From positions 1 to 64,000 of the forward strand of contig JASJCQ010000013.1 in NCBI GenBank assembly GCA_030065915.1: a DNA stretch of 64,000 nucleotides, in the 5' to 3' direction. The notes beneath the pieces are model-generated. The model saw only the letters and a program-made list of their open reading frames with translations, did no database searches and was not told the DNA's origin. This DNA is from Woeseiaceae bacterium. GTDB taxonomy: Bacteria; Pseudomonadota; Gammaproteobacteria; Steroidobacterales; Woeseiaceae. The position numbers and the translations under genes were made by a program. Numbering within the stretch: the stretch's first letter is position 1; every line of letters begins with the position of its first letter. This document shows, one piece after another, positions 50,651 to 59,621 of this stretch.

Positions 50651-51454
50651 ATGGCTCCCGCGTACGCGCAGAGAATCGTCTGCCTGACGGAAGAGACGAC
50701 CGAGACCTTGTATCTGCTGGGTGAAGAGGCGCGCATCGTCGGCATCTCCGGTTTTACCGTGAGGCCGCCGAGGGCTCGCAAGGAGAAGCCCAAGGTCTCG
50801 GCGTTTCTGACGGCGAAAATCGACCGCATTCTCGAACTCGAGCCGGACCTCGTGCTGGGCTTCAGCGACCTGCAGGCTGATATTGCCGCCGCGTTGATCA
50901 GGCATGGCGTTCCCGTTCACGTCTTTAATCACCGCAGCGTGGAGGAGATCCTGTCGATGATCTGCACGGTCGGCGCACTGATCGGGGAACAGCAGAAGGC
51001 CGAGGCGCTCGCCGAATCGATGATCCGGCACATCGATGAGATCAGGGCCGAAGCGGCGGCCGACGGCCGGCGCCCGCGCGTCTACTTCGAGGAGTGGGAT
51101 GATCCGCTGATCAGCGGTATTCAATGGGTGTCGGAGCTGGTATCGATCGCGGGTGGTGAAGACTGCTTTCCGGAGCTCGCGAGCCAGTCACTCGGCAAGG
51201 ACCGGATCATCGCTGACCCGGCCGAGGTGATCGGCCGGGCGCCCGACATCATCATCGGTTCCTGGTGCGGCAAGAAATTCCGACCGGAGCGCGTGGCCGA
51301 GCGTGACGGATGGGAGGCTATTCCCGCCGTCAGGGACGGACAGGTATTCGAGGTCAAATCGGCGCTGATACTCCAGCCCGGTCCTGCCGCGCTGACGGAG
51401 GGCCTGGCTGCGCTGCGCGGGTTTATTCGAGACTGGCAGACGTCAGCTGCTTAA
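50651..51454 (+). CDS. BtuF-like substrate-binding domain protein without signal peptide
   Basis: The 267-residue product has the helical-backbone binding fold of BtuF and related ABC partners (ITE-type start [49 protein letters not shown]). No signal peptide precedes the first strand, so either the start is further upstream or the protein is cytoplasmic. No ABC permease is near. It overlaps the end of purC by 12 bases. Confidence 0.8.
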   Translation: MAPAYAQRIVCLTEETTETLYLLGEEARIVGISGFTVRPPRARKEKPKVSAFLTAKIDRILELEPDLVLGFSDLQADIAAALIRHGVPVHVFNHRSVEEILSMICTVGALIGEQQKAEALAESMIRHIDEIRAEAAADGRRPRVYFEEWDDPLISGIQWVSELVSIAGGEDCFPELASQSLGKDRIIADPAEVIGRAPDIIIGSWCGKKFRPERVAERDGWEAIPAVRDGQVFEVKSALILQPGPAALTEGLAALRGFIRDWQTSAA

Positions 51455-52327
51455 GCGCTCCAGCGCCTCGCGGTACTTATTCGCCGACTGTTCGAGGATA
51501 TCGGCAGGAATGTCGGGCCCCGGGGCGGTCTTGTCCCAGTCGAGCGTCTCCAAATAATCGCGCACGAACTGCTTGTCGTAACTGGGCGGGCTGCTGCCGA
51601 CTTCGTACTGATCCGCGGGCCAGAACCGGCTCGAATCCGGCGTCAGAATCTCATCAATCAGGTACAGCTCGCCATCCTCGTCCAGCCCAAACTCGAACTT
51701 CGTGTCGGCGATGATGATGCCTCGTTCGATGGCGTGCGCAGCGGCTCGCTCGTAGATGCGAACAGACGTCTCCCTTACGGTGTCGGCAAGGTCCTTGCCA
51801 ATCATGGATTCGACCGTCGCCATATCGATGTTCTCGTCGTGATCGCCGGCCTGGGCTTTGGTCGCCGGTGTAAACAGCGTCTTGGGCAGCCTACCTGCCT
51901 GGCGTAGTCCTGCCGGTAGCTCGATGCCGCAGACCGCACCGCTGGCCTGGTAGTCCTTCCAGCCGGATCCAATCAGGTAGCCCCTGACGACGGCCTCGAT
52001 GGGCAGTGGCGACAGGCGCCTGACGACCAGCGAACGGCTCTCGAGCTCGCTTGCCAGGGCCCGGTCATGGAGCACGTCGCCGATGGGGATGCCCGTAAGC
52101 TGGTTCGGAATAATGTCATGCATCATCCCGAACCAGAACAGAGAGATCTGCGTGAGGATTTCCCCTTTGCCGGGGACCGGGTCTGGCATGACGACGTCGA
52201 AGGCAGACAGCCTGTCCGTTGTCACGATCAGCAGGTGATCGTCGTCGACCGCATAGATGTCGCGGACCTTGCCTCGAGCGACTAGCTCGAGTTCTGGAAT
52301 GCTGGATTCGAAAAGGGGCGTGCTCAT
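51443..52327 (-). CDS. purC: SAICAR synthetase
   Basis: It joins CAIR to aspartate. The start [20 protein letters not shown] and the ATP segment [20 protein letters not shown] are typical; [15 protein letters not shown] follows. The 294 residues are the long class seen in yeast and some bacteria. The upstream in-frame extension to 52525 crosses the djlA promoter region and is rejected. Confidence 0.95.
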   Translation of the reverse strand: MSTPLFESSIPELELVARGKVRDIYAVDDDHLLIVTTDRLSAFDVVMPDPVPGKGEILTQISLFWFGMMHDIIPNQLTGIPIGDVLHDRALASELESRSLVVRRLSPLPIEAVVRGYLIGSGWKDYQASGAVCGIELPAGLRQAGRLPKTLFTPATKAQAGDHDENIDMATVESMIGKDLADTVRETSVRIYERAAAHAIERGIIIADTKFEFGLDEDGELYLIDEILTPDSSRFWPADQYEVGSSPPSYDKQFVRDYLETLDWDKTAPGPDIPADILEQSANKYREALERLSS

Positions 52328-52427
52328 GAGGCCTGTCGTGTCAGTCGATTCCGGATGATCGCCGTTCACGCGGGGCGCCGCAAGCGCTTTGGCAAGCGCC
52401 CGGGCACACGCTACGATAGGGCGATTG

Positions 52428-53240
52428 ATGCCAGCGGGCGAGTGGGTGTACTGGGGAAAAGTGATAGGGACGGTCGCAGGACTGGCGACAACCAAACCCT
52501 GGTTTGCACTGCTCGGGCTGATCATCGGCCATCAGTTCGATCGCGGCTTCGAAGCCCGCTACCAGTCCTTGGACGACACGATGAATGGCCTCGGCCGGCT
52601 GCCGGCCGGTTATATCCAGATCCTGTTCGAGTCGATGGGCCATCTCGCCAAATCGGACGGTCGAGTCAGCGAGGACGAAATCCGGGCGGCGCGCAAAGTC
52701 ATGCATCGGCTGGGACTGAAACCGGCGCTTGTCAGGAACGCTATCGCCTGGTTCAACGACGGCAAGCGCGCAGACTATCCGCTGTCTGCCCGGGCCCGTG
52801 AGCTGAAACGCCGATACGCAAAGCGCAATGACCTCAGGCTGTTGTTCCTGCGGCTGTTGATTGAGGTATCCGTTTCCAAGAGTCGCGTGCGCTCCAGGGA
52901 ACGCTCGCTGATCTGGTCCGTGTGCGAAGAGCTGGATATCGGCCGGGTCGAACTGGCGCAGCTCGAGGCGATGATCAGGGCACAGAAAGGTTTTCGAAAG
53001 TCGCCGGCCGGTCATGCTGATCGCGGTCGCGTTGCGGCGGCCTATGCAACATTAGGTATTGACCCCGCGGCGGATAATGATGAAATCAAGAAAGCGTATC
53101 GGCGCCAGATGAATCGATTTCATCCGGACAAACTGGCTTCGGAGAATCCCGACGAGGCTGCGCTTGCCGAGGCGCAGAAGAAGACCCGGGAAATCCGCAG
53201 CGCCTACGAGATGCTCAAGGCCCGGCGGTCCATTCGCTAG
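52428..53240 (+). CDS. djlA: DnaJ-like membrane protein DjlA
   Basis: A type III transmembrane co-chaperone. One N-terminal helix with Gly spacing ([18 protein letters not shown]), a TerB-like middle ([21 protein letters not shown]) and a C-terminal J domain with HPD ([11 protein letters not shown]). 270 residues from ATG 52428. The TTG at 52389 would add 13 residues. Confidence 0.92.
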   Translation: MPAGEWVYWGKVIGTVAGLATTKPWFALLGLIIGHQFDRGFEARYQSLDDTMNGLGRLPAGYIQILFESMGHLAKSDGRVSEDEIRAARKVMHRLGLKPALVRNAIAWFNDGKRADYPLSARARELKRRYAKRNDLRLLFLRLLIEVSVSKSRVRSRERSLIWSVCEELDIGRVELAQLEAMIRAQKGFRKSPAGHADRGRVAAAYATLGIDPAADNDEIKKAYRRQMNRFHPDKLASENPDEAALAEAQKKTREIRSAYEMLKARRSIR

Positions 53241-53272
53241 CCGTGTAACATTCAACCGCACAAGGACACGCT

Positions 53273-53947
53273 GTGACTCCATTAATCGCCCCTTCAATCC
53301 TGTCAGCTGACTTCGCCCGCCTGGGCGACGATGTTCGTGCCGTCCTGGATGCGGGCGCCGACCTGATCCACTTTGACGTCATGGACAATCATTTCGTGCC
53401 CAACCTGACCATTGGTCCGATGATCTGTGAGGCCTTGCGCAAAGACGGCATCGAGGCGCCGATCGACGTCCACCTGATGATCGAACCGGTCGACAGGATC
53501 ATCCCGGAGTTCGCCTCCGCCGGCGCCGACTACATCACTTTCCACCCGGAGGCGACGCGGCACATCGATCGTTCCCTGTCCCTGGTTCGGGAGAGTGGTT
53601 GCAGGGCCGGTCTGGTGTTCAATCCTGCGACACCGCTCGACTGCCTGAATTACGTCATGGACAAGGTCGACATGATTCTGTTGATGTCGGTCAATCCGGG
53701 CTTCGGCGGGCAGGCCTTCATTCCGAGCGCGCTCGACAAGCTGCGTGAGGCGCGATCGTTGATCGACGCTAGCGGCCTCGATATCCGCCTCGAGATCGAT
53801 GGTGGCGTCAAAGTGAACAACATTGGTGACATTGCTGCCGCCGGTGCGGACACGTTCGTCGCCGGCTCCGCGATCTTCGGTAGTGACGACTACGCGGCTA
53901 CGATTTCCGCGATGCGCGCCGAAATAGAAAAAGCCGCCGCAAGCTGA
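53273..53947 (+). CDS. rpe: Ribulose-phosphate 3-epimerase
   Basis: A TIM-barrel enzyme of the pentose phosphate pathway. [36 protein letters not shown] and [20 protein letters not shown] are the family motifs. Start GTG, 32 bases after djlA. 224 residues. Confidence 0.96.
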   Translation: MTPLIAPSILSADFARLGDDVRAVLDAGADLIHFDVMDNHFVPNLTIGPMICEALRKDGIEAPIDVHLMIEPVDRIIPEFASAGADYITFHPEATRHIDRSLSLVRESGCRAGLVFNPATPLDCLNYVMDKVDMILLMSVNPGFGGQAFIPSALDKLREARSLIDASGLDIRLEIDGGVKVNNIGDIAAAGADTFVAGSAIFGSDDYAATISAMRAEIEKAAAS

Positions 53948-53989
53948 CGCCCGGGGCGGCCTTTCCGGAGGCTGTCAGGTCGACGCTCG

Positions 53990-54640
53990 TCAGTTGCGGT
54001 TGGGCCTTGCGCCGTAAACAACAATCGTCTTGCCGCTGGCAGAGACCAGTCCCTGCTCCTCGAGAACTTTCAGTACTCGACCCGCCATTTCGCGCGAACA
54101 GCCGACGAGCCGCGACAACTCCTGCCGGCTGACCTTGATCTGCATACCATCCGGGTGCGTCATCGCGTCCGGTTCGTTGCAGAGATCCATGATGGCGTGT
54201 GCCACGCGCCCGGTAACGTCGACAAACGCCAGGTCGCCGAGTTTGCGATTGGTGCGATCGAGGCGTGTTGCGAGCTGCGTGGCGAGCTCGAACACGAGGC
54301 CAGGGCTCTCACTCGCAATCTGGCGGAACCTCGGGTAGGTCATCTCGGCGATCTCGCACTCGGTTCGGGTACGGACCCAGGCGCTTCGAGTCGGCTGTTC
54401 GTAGAAGAGCCCCATCTCACCGAAGAACTGCCCCTTGTTCAGGTACGCGAGCACCATTTCATTGCCGTCCTCGTCCTCGATCATGACTTCTACTGAACCA
54501 TCGACGATGTAATAGAGAACGTCCGGCAAATCACCGGCATGAATCATGACGGTCTTTGACGGAACGGTGCGAACGCGGCAGTAGCTCAAAAAGCGATTAA
54601 TCGCCGGTACGTCACTCAATGTTCTTGCGGAAGTCTGCAT
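53990..54640 (-). CDS. vfr: cAMP receptor protein, Vfr-type
   Basis: A Crp-family regulator of 216 residues. The cAMP pocket shows GEMGLFYEQPTRSAWVRTRT with the conserved R-S pair. The HTH reads VSRQELSRLVGCSREMAGRV, very like Vfr. ATG 54640 has GGATCC upstream on the minus strand and gives the normal length; the longer frame is rejected. Confidence 0.93.
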   Translation of the reverse strand: MQTSARTLSDVPAINRFLSYCRVRTVPSKTVMIHAGDLPDVLYYIVDGSVEVMIEDEDGNEMVLAYLNKGQFFGEMGLFYEQPTRSAWVRTRTECEIAEMTYPRFRQIASESPGLVFELATQLATRLDRTNRKLGDLAFVDVTGRVAHAIMDLCNEPDAMTHPDGMQIKVSRQELSRLVGCSREMAGRVLKVLEEQGLVSASGKTIVVYGARPNRN

Positions 54641-54743
54641 ATAGGATCCCTCGCGCTCTGGCGCCCTCGTTCTCATTATGTTGGCGACGCGTGCCAACGA
54701 TTCCCCTGACCGTATTCCCCCGAACAGCGGCCAATTCCTAAGA

Positions 54744-55388
54744 CTATATCCAATAAGCGGTGCGCGTCATAACCTTTGACGTAATAGTCATTAATTTTTT
54801 GATGCCTGCGGGCAATTCTGCGGCTCCGGCGTCGATGGCATCATGCTCGTGTTCCTCTTCCTCCACGCGCATCTGCCTGATAATCGCACGACTGCGTTTG
54901 TCGTCTTTAGGCAGCCTCTCGTAGTGGCTCTCGAGGTGTTCGACAACCTGCTGCTCCGTCGCCGCGATGAAACCGAGGCTCCACTTGTCGCCGAGCACAC
55001 CGCTTGCAGCGCCCATCGCGAACGCGCCGGCGTACCAGAATGGGCTCAGCCGGCTGCGGTCGGATTTCAGCTCCTTGAGCCTTTGCTCGCACCAGGCCAG
55101 GTGATCGAACTCCTCCTGGGCGGCCTGGTGGATGTGACTCTCGACGGAGCCCTCGCGAGCTACCGCAGCGTGGCCCTGGTACAGGCCCTGAGCTGCGATC
55201 TCGCCGGCATGATTGACCCTCATGAGGCCGGCGGCATGCCGCCTGTCTGCATCAGACAGCTCGGCTTCGTCGACGTCTTTGGCCGGATACGGGCGCGCCG
55301 GAGAACCGGCCGGGGCCGCCACCGTTCGAAGGAAGTTGTTGGCCCCGGAGAGAAGTCGGTCGAGGCCCGATAATTGCCGTTCGCGCAT
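54744..55388 (-). CDS. coq7: Ubiquinone hydroxylase Coq7
   Basis: A di-iron monooxygenase for the last hydroxylation of ubiquinone. Two ferritin-like halves carry Fe ligands: MRVNHAGEIAAQGLYQGH with EEFDHLAWCE, and ATEQQVVEHLESHY with RVEEEEHEHDAID. 214 residues from ATG 55388; the longer frame overlaps the promoter of the next gene. Confidence 0.95.
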   Translation of the reverse strand: MRERQLSGLDRLLSGANNFLRTVAAPAGSPARPYPAKDVDEAELSDADRRHAAGLMRVNHAGEIAAQGLYQGHAAVAREGSVESHIHQAAQEEFDHLAWCEQRLKELKSDRSRLSPFWYAGAFAMGAASGVLGDKWSLGFIAATEQQVVEHLESHYERLPKDDKRSRAIIRQMRVEEEEHEHDAIDAGAAELPAGIKKLMTITSKVMTRTAYWI

Positions 55389-55566
55389 GCCCGGAATTAT
55401 AGCAACAATCGGGGTACAGGCAGCGAGATCGGCCGTTCCGGCGACGCCCGACGGAGGTAGTATCCGCCGTCGCTGTGCGGTTATACTCGCGCCGCTTTGC
55501 CGCCTTTCGGTGGCTGACACAAACGGATTAGCTGCGATCGGCACTGCCCGGTCAGGGGATACTGTC

Positions 55567-56274
55567 TTGCATAAGATCACTGTTACAGCGCTCTGCGCGC
55601 TGCTCGCGTTCGGTTCTGCCCTCGCCGAAGAGGAGGGTCCCTGGTCCGGGAAGGCCTCCCTCGGTTACCTGGCAACATCCGGCAACACCGAGAATTCGAC
55701 GCTCAACTCTGCGTTCGAGATCCACTACGTCCGAAGCAGCTGGGAACACGCGCTCACGCTCAAGGCCGTTCAGGCCAGCGAGGAAGAAGACACCACTGCC
55801 GAGGCTTACGAGGCAGGCTGGAAGAGTGAGTACAACTTGAGCGACACCGATTTCCTGTTTGCCCGGGTCGGATGGCGTAAGGACCGTTTCAGCGGCTATG
55901 ACACGCAATCCACGCAGTCCGTGGGTTACGGTCGCCGACTCCTGAAGACCGAGCGCCATGAGCTCAACGCCGAAGCCGGCGCGGGTGCCCGCCAGTCAAC
56001 CCTCGCCGACGACACCGAGGAAGACGAGTTTATTGTCCGGGGTGGTCTCGATTATCGCTTTATCATCAGCGAAAATGCCGAGTTTAATCAGGAGGTTAGC
56101 ATCGAGTCTGGCGGCGAGAACACGTACATCGAGTCAATCTCGGCGGTCAAGGCAAGCCTGATCGGCAACCTGGCTCTCGTCGCGTCGTTCACGGTCAAGA
56201 ACAATAGCGACGTTCCGGTTGGCAGTGAAAAAACCGATACGTTCACGGCGATCTCCCTCGAATACGCATTCTAG
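55567..56274 (+). CDS. DUF481 outer-membrane beta-barrel protein (YdiY-like)
   Basis: 235 residues. A signal peptide cleaves after SALA. The mature part is a beta-barrel (GPWSGKASLGYLATSGNTEN, then paired strands), ending in AF, the typical outer-membrane C-terminus. Start TTG with AGGGGA upstream. Salt-inducible in other bacteria by family knowledge. Confidence 0.85.
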   Translation: MHKITVTALCALLAFGSALAEEEGPWSGKASLGYLATSGNTENSTLNSAFEIHYVRSSWEHALTLKAVQASEEEDTTAEAYEAGWKSEYNLSDTDFLFARVGWRKDRFSGYDTQSTQSVGYGRRLLKTERHELNAEAGAGARQSTLADDTEEDEFIVRGGLDYRFIISENAEFNQEVSIESGGENTYIESISAVKASLIGNLALVASFTVKNNSDVPVGSEKTDTFTAISLEYAF

Positions 56275-56331
56275 GTGGGCAGGCCCGCAACCGGCTGTCT
56301 CGTCGAGGCTCTGTAAGTTGCTGATTTAAAA

Positions 56332-56357
56332 GGCCATCGGGCGTGACGCCCCCGGCC
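56332..56357 (+). terminator. GC hairpin after the DUF481 gene
   Basis: GGCC (56332-56335) and GGCC (56354-56357) bracket GGGCG / CGCCC (56339-56351, loop TGA). The stem is interrupted and the following T-run is short (ATTT), so this is only a possible terminator. Confidence 0.35.
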
Positions 56358-56388
56358 CTGATTTCGACGTCGGAATCGCGGTTTTTGT

Positions 56389-56417
56389 TTGCAAAGACCT
56401 GCGTACTCAAGTAGTAT
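56389..56417 (+). promoter_or_regulatory. Candidate rplM promoter
   Basis: TTGCAA (56389-56394), 17-base spacer, TAGTAT (56412-56417), followed by GC-rich TTTCGCGCC, the discriminator type of stringently controlled ribosomal promoters. Each element matches the consensus at four of six positions. Confidence 0.45.
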
Positions 56418-56465
56418 TTCGCGCCTTTCGCCCAGCCGGTGAGGCGCACGCTTGCCCGGCGGGTC

Positions 56466-56483
56466 GTTGGCCTTCAGGCCAAC
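56466..56483 (+). promoter_or_regulatory. Hairpin in the rplM leader
   Basis: GTTGGCC / GGCCAAC with a TTCA loop forms a perfect 7-bp stem ending 29 bases before the rplM ATG. E. coli L13 regulates its own operon at translation; this could be the operator, but that is inference. Confidence 0.4.
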
Positions 56484-56512
56484 ACTGATAAAACACCTAA
56501 CGGATCAAAACA

Positions 56513-56947
56513 ATGAAGACGTTTTCTGCAAAGCCAGCAGAGGTACAGCGCGACTGGTTCGTCGTAGACGCGACCGGCAAGACCCTCGGCCGCCTGTCGA
56601 CCGAGATCGCACGTCGCTTGCGTGGCAAGCACAAGCCCGTGTACACCCCGCATGTGGACACCGGCGACTACATCGTTGTCGTCAACGCGGAGAAGATTCG
56701 CGTTACCGGAAACAAGCTGACCGACAAGATGTACCACCATCACACCGGCTACATCGGCAGCCTGAAGTCGATCTCGCTGGAAAAGCAGCTTGAAAAAGCC
56801 CCGGAGCGCGTCCTGCAGGCTTCCGTCAAGGGCATGCTCCCGCGCGGTCCCCTGGGTCGCCAGATGCTGTCCAAGCTGCGAGTCTTCGCCGGTCCGGAAC
56901 ACCCGCATACGGCTCAGCAGCCCGTACCGCTGGAAATTAACGCCTGA
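56513..56947 (+). CDS. rplM: 50S ribosomal protein L13
   Basis: [20 protein letters not shown] and [18 protein letters not shown] are the L13 hallmarks. 144 residues (usual 142). First gene of the rplM-rpsI pair, with rpsI 20 bases after its stop. Confidence 0.98.
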   Translation: MKTFSAKPAEVQRDWFVVDATGKTLGRLSTEIARRLRGKHKPVYTPHVDTGDYIVVVNAEKIRVTGNKLTDKMYHHHTGYIGSLKSISLEKQLEKAPERVLQASVKGMLPRGPLGRQMLSKLRVFAGPEHPHTAQQPVPLEINA

Positions 56948-56967
56948 GCGCGGATGAGAGAATCAGA

Positions 56968-57360
56968 ATGAGTGACAACTTTTATTACGGAACCGGCCGC
57001 CGCAAGACTTCAACAGCACGCGTTTTCCTTCGCGACGGCGGCGGCGATATCAAGGTCAACGACCGCCCGCTGGACGTTTTCTTCGGTCGCAAGACTGCCC
57101 AGATGATCGTTCGCCAGCCGCTGGAGCTGATGAACCTCGAGAACAAGTTCGACATCACGGTAACGGTGTCCGGCGGCGGAACGACGGGCCAGGCTGGCGC
57201 GATTCGCCACGGCCTGACGCGCGCGTTGATGAAGTACGACGAGTCGCTGCGCTCGCCGCTCCGCAAAGCCGGCTTCGTAACCCGCGACGCCCGCGAAGTT
57301 GAACGGAAGAAAGTCGGTCTGCGCAAAGCCCGTCGCGCAACCCAGTACTCCAAGCGCTAA
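56968..57360 (+). CDS. rpsI: 30S ribosomal protein S9
   Basis: 130 residues. The start [20 protein letters not shown] and the C-terminal basic tail RRATQYSKR, which reaches the decoding site, are conserved. A small GC hairpin (57390-57404) follows without a T-run. Confidence 0.98.
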   Translation: MSDNFYYGTGRRKTSTARVFLRDGGGDIKVNDRPLDVFFGRKTAQMIVRQPLELMNLENKFDITVTVSGGGTTGQAGAIRHGLTRALMKYDESLRSPLRKAGFVTRDAREVERKKVGLRKARRATQYSKR

Positions 57361-57451
57361 GTTCACACTCGCAGCTCACCCGCTGCGAAGCCCTCGAGAA
57401 GGGCAGGCTGTACCGATCGTCAGACACTGATGTCGCCGACACAGTGCATAT

Positions 57452-57525
57452 TGGGGGATCGTCTAGTGGTAGGACTACGGACTCTGACTCCGTCAACGGG
57501 GGTTCGAATCCCTCTCCCCCAGCCA
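57452..57525 (+). tRNA. tRNA-Gln (anticodon CTG)
   Basis: 74 bases including the encoded CCA. The acceptor arms TGGGGGA / TCCCCCA pair fully, the D arm is GTC/GAC, the anticodon arm ACGGA/TCCGT presents the loop CTCTGAC (anticodon CTG, codon CAG), and the T arm holds TTCGAAT. The T-stem is GGGGG / CCCTC with one G-T pair. Discriminator G as in Gln tRNAs. Confidence 0.97.
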
Positions 57526-57578
57526 TAAAAAAAGGGCCCCCTTGCGGGGCCCTCTTTTTTTATGGCTGGGGGAGAGGG
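57510..57578. repeat. Inverted duplicate of the tRNA-Gln 3' end around the terminator
   Basis: The left arm (57510-57540) starts inside the tRNA T-stem and passes through CCA and an A-run into GGGCCCC; the right arm (57546-57578) is its reverse complement, differing only by two inserted bases (TC, 57553-57554). The loop is CTTGC. The last 16 bases of the tRNA are thus copied in opposite orientation. Confidence 0.9.
57534..57561 (+). terminator. Rho-independent terminator of tRNA-Gln
   Basis: GGGCCCC / GGGGCCC with loop CTTGC, followed by TCTTTTTTT. A run of A precedes the stem, so it could also act on the minus strand. Confidence 0.88.
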
Positions 57579-57594
57579 CTAATGAGAACCCCCC

Positions 57595-57851
57595 GGGTTC
57601 GACAGATCGCGCCAGCGATCTGGACGCCCGCAGGGCGCCCCGAAGGGGTGAGAATCGGCCCAAGCCGATTCGAATCAGCCGAGCACGGCGTAGCCGTGCG
57701 ACAGACGCGCGAAGCGCGAGGCAGCTCTGCTGCCGTTCAATCCCTTTCCCCCGAGGCTTCGGACACCGCCGTGGTATCTATCTCCGACTTAACCTCTAAA
57801 GATCAATCCGCACCGACCAAAAGCTCAGGGATCAACACCGCAGACGGATTG
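57595..57851. repeat. Hairpin-array unit, copy 1
   Basis: A run of seven short perfect hairpins with 3-4-base loops: GATCGC/GCGATC (57605-57620), CGCCC/GGGCG (57625-57637), CCCC/GGGG (57638-57648), AATCGGC/GCCGATT (57653-57670), CACGGC/GCCGTG (57684-57698), CGCGC/GCGCG (57706-57718), GGCAGC/GCTGCC (57720-57734). The unit opens with GGGTTCGAC and closes the array with TTCAATCCCTTTCCCCC, which resemble the two sides of a tRNA T-arm. A hairpin-free tail of about 100 bases completes it. ORFs here look spurious. Confidence 0.85.
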
Positions 57852-58110
57852 GGGTTCGACGGATCGCGCCAGCGATCTGGACGCACTCGCACAGCGAGGG
57901 CGCCCCGCAGGGGTGAAGATCGGCCCAAGCCGATCTGATCCGAGTCCGGCATCGCCGGACGAAAGACGCGCGAAGCGCGAGGCAGCGAAGCTGCCGGTCA
58001 ATCCATCCCTCTCCCTGTAGCTTCGGTCACCACCGTGGTTTCTATCCCCAACCTGGAGCACTAAAGATCAACCCGCACCGACCTAGAGTTCACGGATTAA
58101 CACCGCACGC
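57852..58110. repeat. Hairpin-array unit, copy 2
   Basis: A tandem imperfect copy at a period of about 257-265 bases. The same hairpins recur, several with both paired bases changed: GATCGGC/GCCGATC (57918-57935) for AATCGGC/GCCGATT, GTCCGGC/GCCGGAC (57944-57960) for CACGGC/GCCGTG. Loops differ (GCA or GAA). It ends with TCAATCCATCCCTCTCCC and a tail sharing AACACCGCA with copy 1. Confidence 0.85.
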
Positions 58111-58190
58111 GACCTGTCTTCGGTCTGAGGCGCGCAGCACCGACAGACGCCCGGCGGGCGAGGTCGCCTAGCGCCATACCATCCCCTGTC
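58111..58190. repeat. Degenerate third copy of the hairpin array
   Basis: CGACAGACGC (58141-58150) is identical to copy 1 at 57699-57708 and is followed by CGCCC/GGGCG (58148-58160) and ATACCATCCCCTGTCGCTTAG, a weak match to the end of the array. Only the 3' half of a unit is recognisable. Confidence 0.45.
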
Positions 58191-58192
58191 GC

Positions 58193-58513
58193 TTAGCTGT
58201 CGACCGAGATCGGGCCCTGGCCTTCCAGGATGACCTCACCGGAGATTGCGTCCGTAACGCCCAGCTCGCCACCCAGGTCCTCAAGCGTATCGCGGAACGT
58301 ATCGAGCGCGCCGATCATGAGCGGACTCGCTGCAGCGATCGCGTCAACGTCTTCCCATTCGCCGACAAGGCAATACGCCAGGTCGCCGGTCTTGACGAGC
58401 GAAATCTTCTTGAGGCCCTGCATTGCAGGAGGGTCGACTTCGCTGTTCCTGGCGAGAAACTCTTTCTCGCGATCGGGTTTCACGTGCATGCGAACCACGT
58501 TGTATGCAGTCAT
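58193..58513 (-). CDS. ABM-like (antibiotic biosynthesis monooxygenase fold) protein, 106 aa
   Basis: MTAYNVVRMHVKPDREKEFL, a GLKKISLVKTGDLAYCLVGEW strand and a C-terminal DTFRDTLEDLG helix fit the small dimeric ABM ferredoxin-like fold; no catalytic residue can be named. ATG 58513 has GAGG upstream; the longer frame adds nine residues. Confidence 0.65.
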   Translation of the reverse strand: MTAYNVVRMHVKPDREKEFLARNSEVDPPAMQGLKKISLVKTGDLAYCLVGEWEDVDAIAAASPLMIGALDTFRDTLEDLGGELGVTDAISGEVILEGQGPISVDS

Positions 58514-58615
58514 ACTCGCCTCCATTAGTCGCCCCATCAAAAAACCATCGAAATATCGAGGATTCTGATTCAGGCGGTTAGTTCTCTGCTCTCGAAGGAG
58601 TAGGCTAAATCGCGG

Positions 58616-59017
58616 CTACTTCGCCTGCCGCGAGTTTTTGGGCCAGACTCTCCACAAGAACAGCGCGATGCCGGCGCCGATGAGGACAAAAGGCGCCAAT
58701 GGCAGTTGAACATCGAGCCCTTGCCAAAGCCCTGCGACAGCAAACCCGATGCCAACCAGGACCCAGAATCCCTCCACCGGCACGCCGGATGCTTTGCGGA
58801 TCGCTTGCATGCCCAACGTGATTGCCGCCACACCGAGCAAGCCGACACCCAAGCTAAAACCGGCGAGCCAGGCAACGCCAACCCAAATGAAGAACAAGGC
58901 CCAGCCCGCGGCATCGTACTTGCTGGTGCGATCATGCCTTTCCATAAACTCCGTCATCTTGTTGAAGTCCGGCGTACCGTCTGGACCACAACACCATTTC
59001 GTCATGTTTTGCGTCAT
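58616..59017 (-). CDS. Small membrane protein, 133 aa, unknown
   Basis: A Cys pair near the start (MTKWCCGPDGTPDFNKM) is followed by three or four hydrophobic helices (WALFFIWVGVAWLAGFSLGV, GVAAITLGMQ, VLVGIGFAVAGLW, FVLIGAGIALFLWRVW). GGAG lies eight bases before ATG 59017. No family recognised. Confidence 0.7.
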   Translation of the reverse strand: MTQNMTKWCCGPDGTPDFNKMTEFMERHDRTSKYDAAGWALFFIWVGVAWLAGFSLGVGLLGVAAITLGMQAIRKASGVPVEGFWVLVGIGFAVAGLWQGLDVQLPLAPFVLIGAGIALFLWRVWPKNSRQAK

Positions 59018-59621
59018 TTTGATTCTCCGCCAAGTCGCCGACTGCGACGGGGCACCGGAGGGCGGCTTGCCTTCCCGTGAGCCGTTGGCATCGGCTCAAG
59101 CTGAGTTACCTACCTGACCAACGTAGCAGGGCAGCGAGTTGCGTCAATTCTGGGATGTACTTAAGGGGGGGGAGACTGCTTGCGTAGCGGCATTCGCAAG
59201 TGCACCTATGGATCACCGGTTGCCGGTCCACGCCGGCTGCGTGGGCGGGCGGAATCAACCGCCAGTGGCCGTTCGCCCTCGGCATCAACCGGGTAGCAGG
59301 CTTCACGCCGCCAGCGCCCGCCGCTGGTGGAGGGTCCATGAAGCCAGGCAGTACGTCTGCCACGTGGCTGAAGCCTGCATGGGACATCGTCGCAGAACTC
59401 CATCGGCCGAGTGTCGATCACGGGTGCTGCGACGTGCAGCGCTACACCCGATGTCTGTGGCAATTACGAATTGCCGACGGGAAGGAACATCGATAGTTTT
59501 TACCCTAGGCCATACTGACAATCGCGTCGCATCTCTACCGTGACCAGGCGATTAAGTTGCCACAGATGGCCATGTGGCAGCGGCCCCGGCCGCCACTGAT
59601 GTTGGCGCAGGGAGAAGGACA
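59018..59621. other. Gap of 604 bases
   Basis: Frames exist on both strands but none has a convincing start, composition or family likeness. It holds a run of eight G (59165-59172) followed by an inverted repeat CTTGCG / CGCAAG (about 59178-59199). No RNA gene recognised. Confidence 0.4.

Noticed and set aside
57390..57404. Terminator after rpsI
   Set aside because: GCCCT/AGGGC hairpin has no T-run; the clear terminator is the one after tRNA-Gln.
57444..57938. A 164-codon frame covering tRNA-Gln and the hairpin array
   Set aside because: It runs through a tRNA gene and hairpins; composition follows the repeats, so it is a spurious frame.
59139..59543. A coding gene in the 59.0-59.6 kb gap
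   Set aside because: Overlapping frames on both strands, no ribosome-binding site or recognisable domain.
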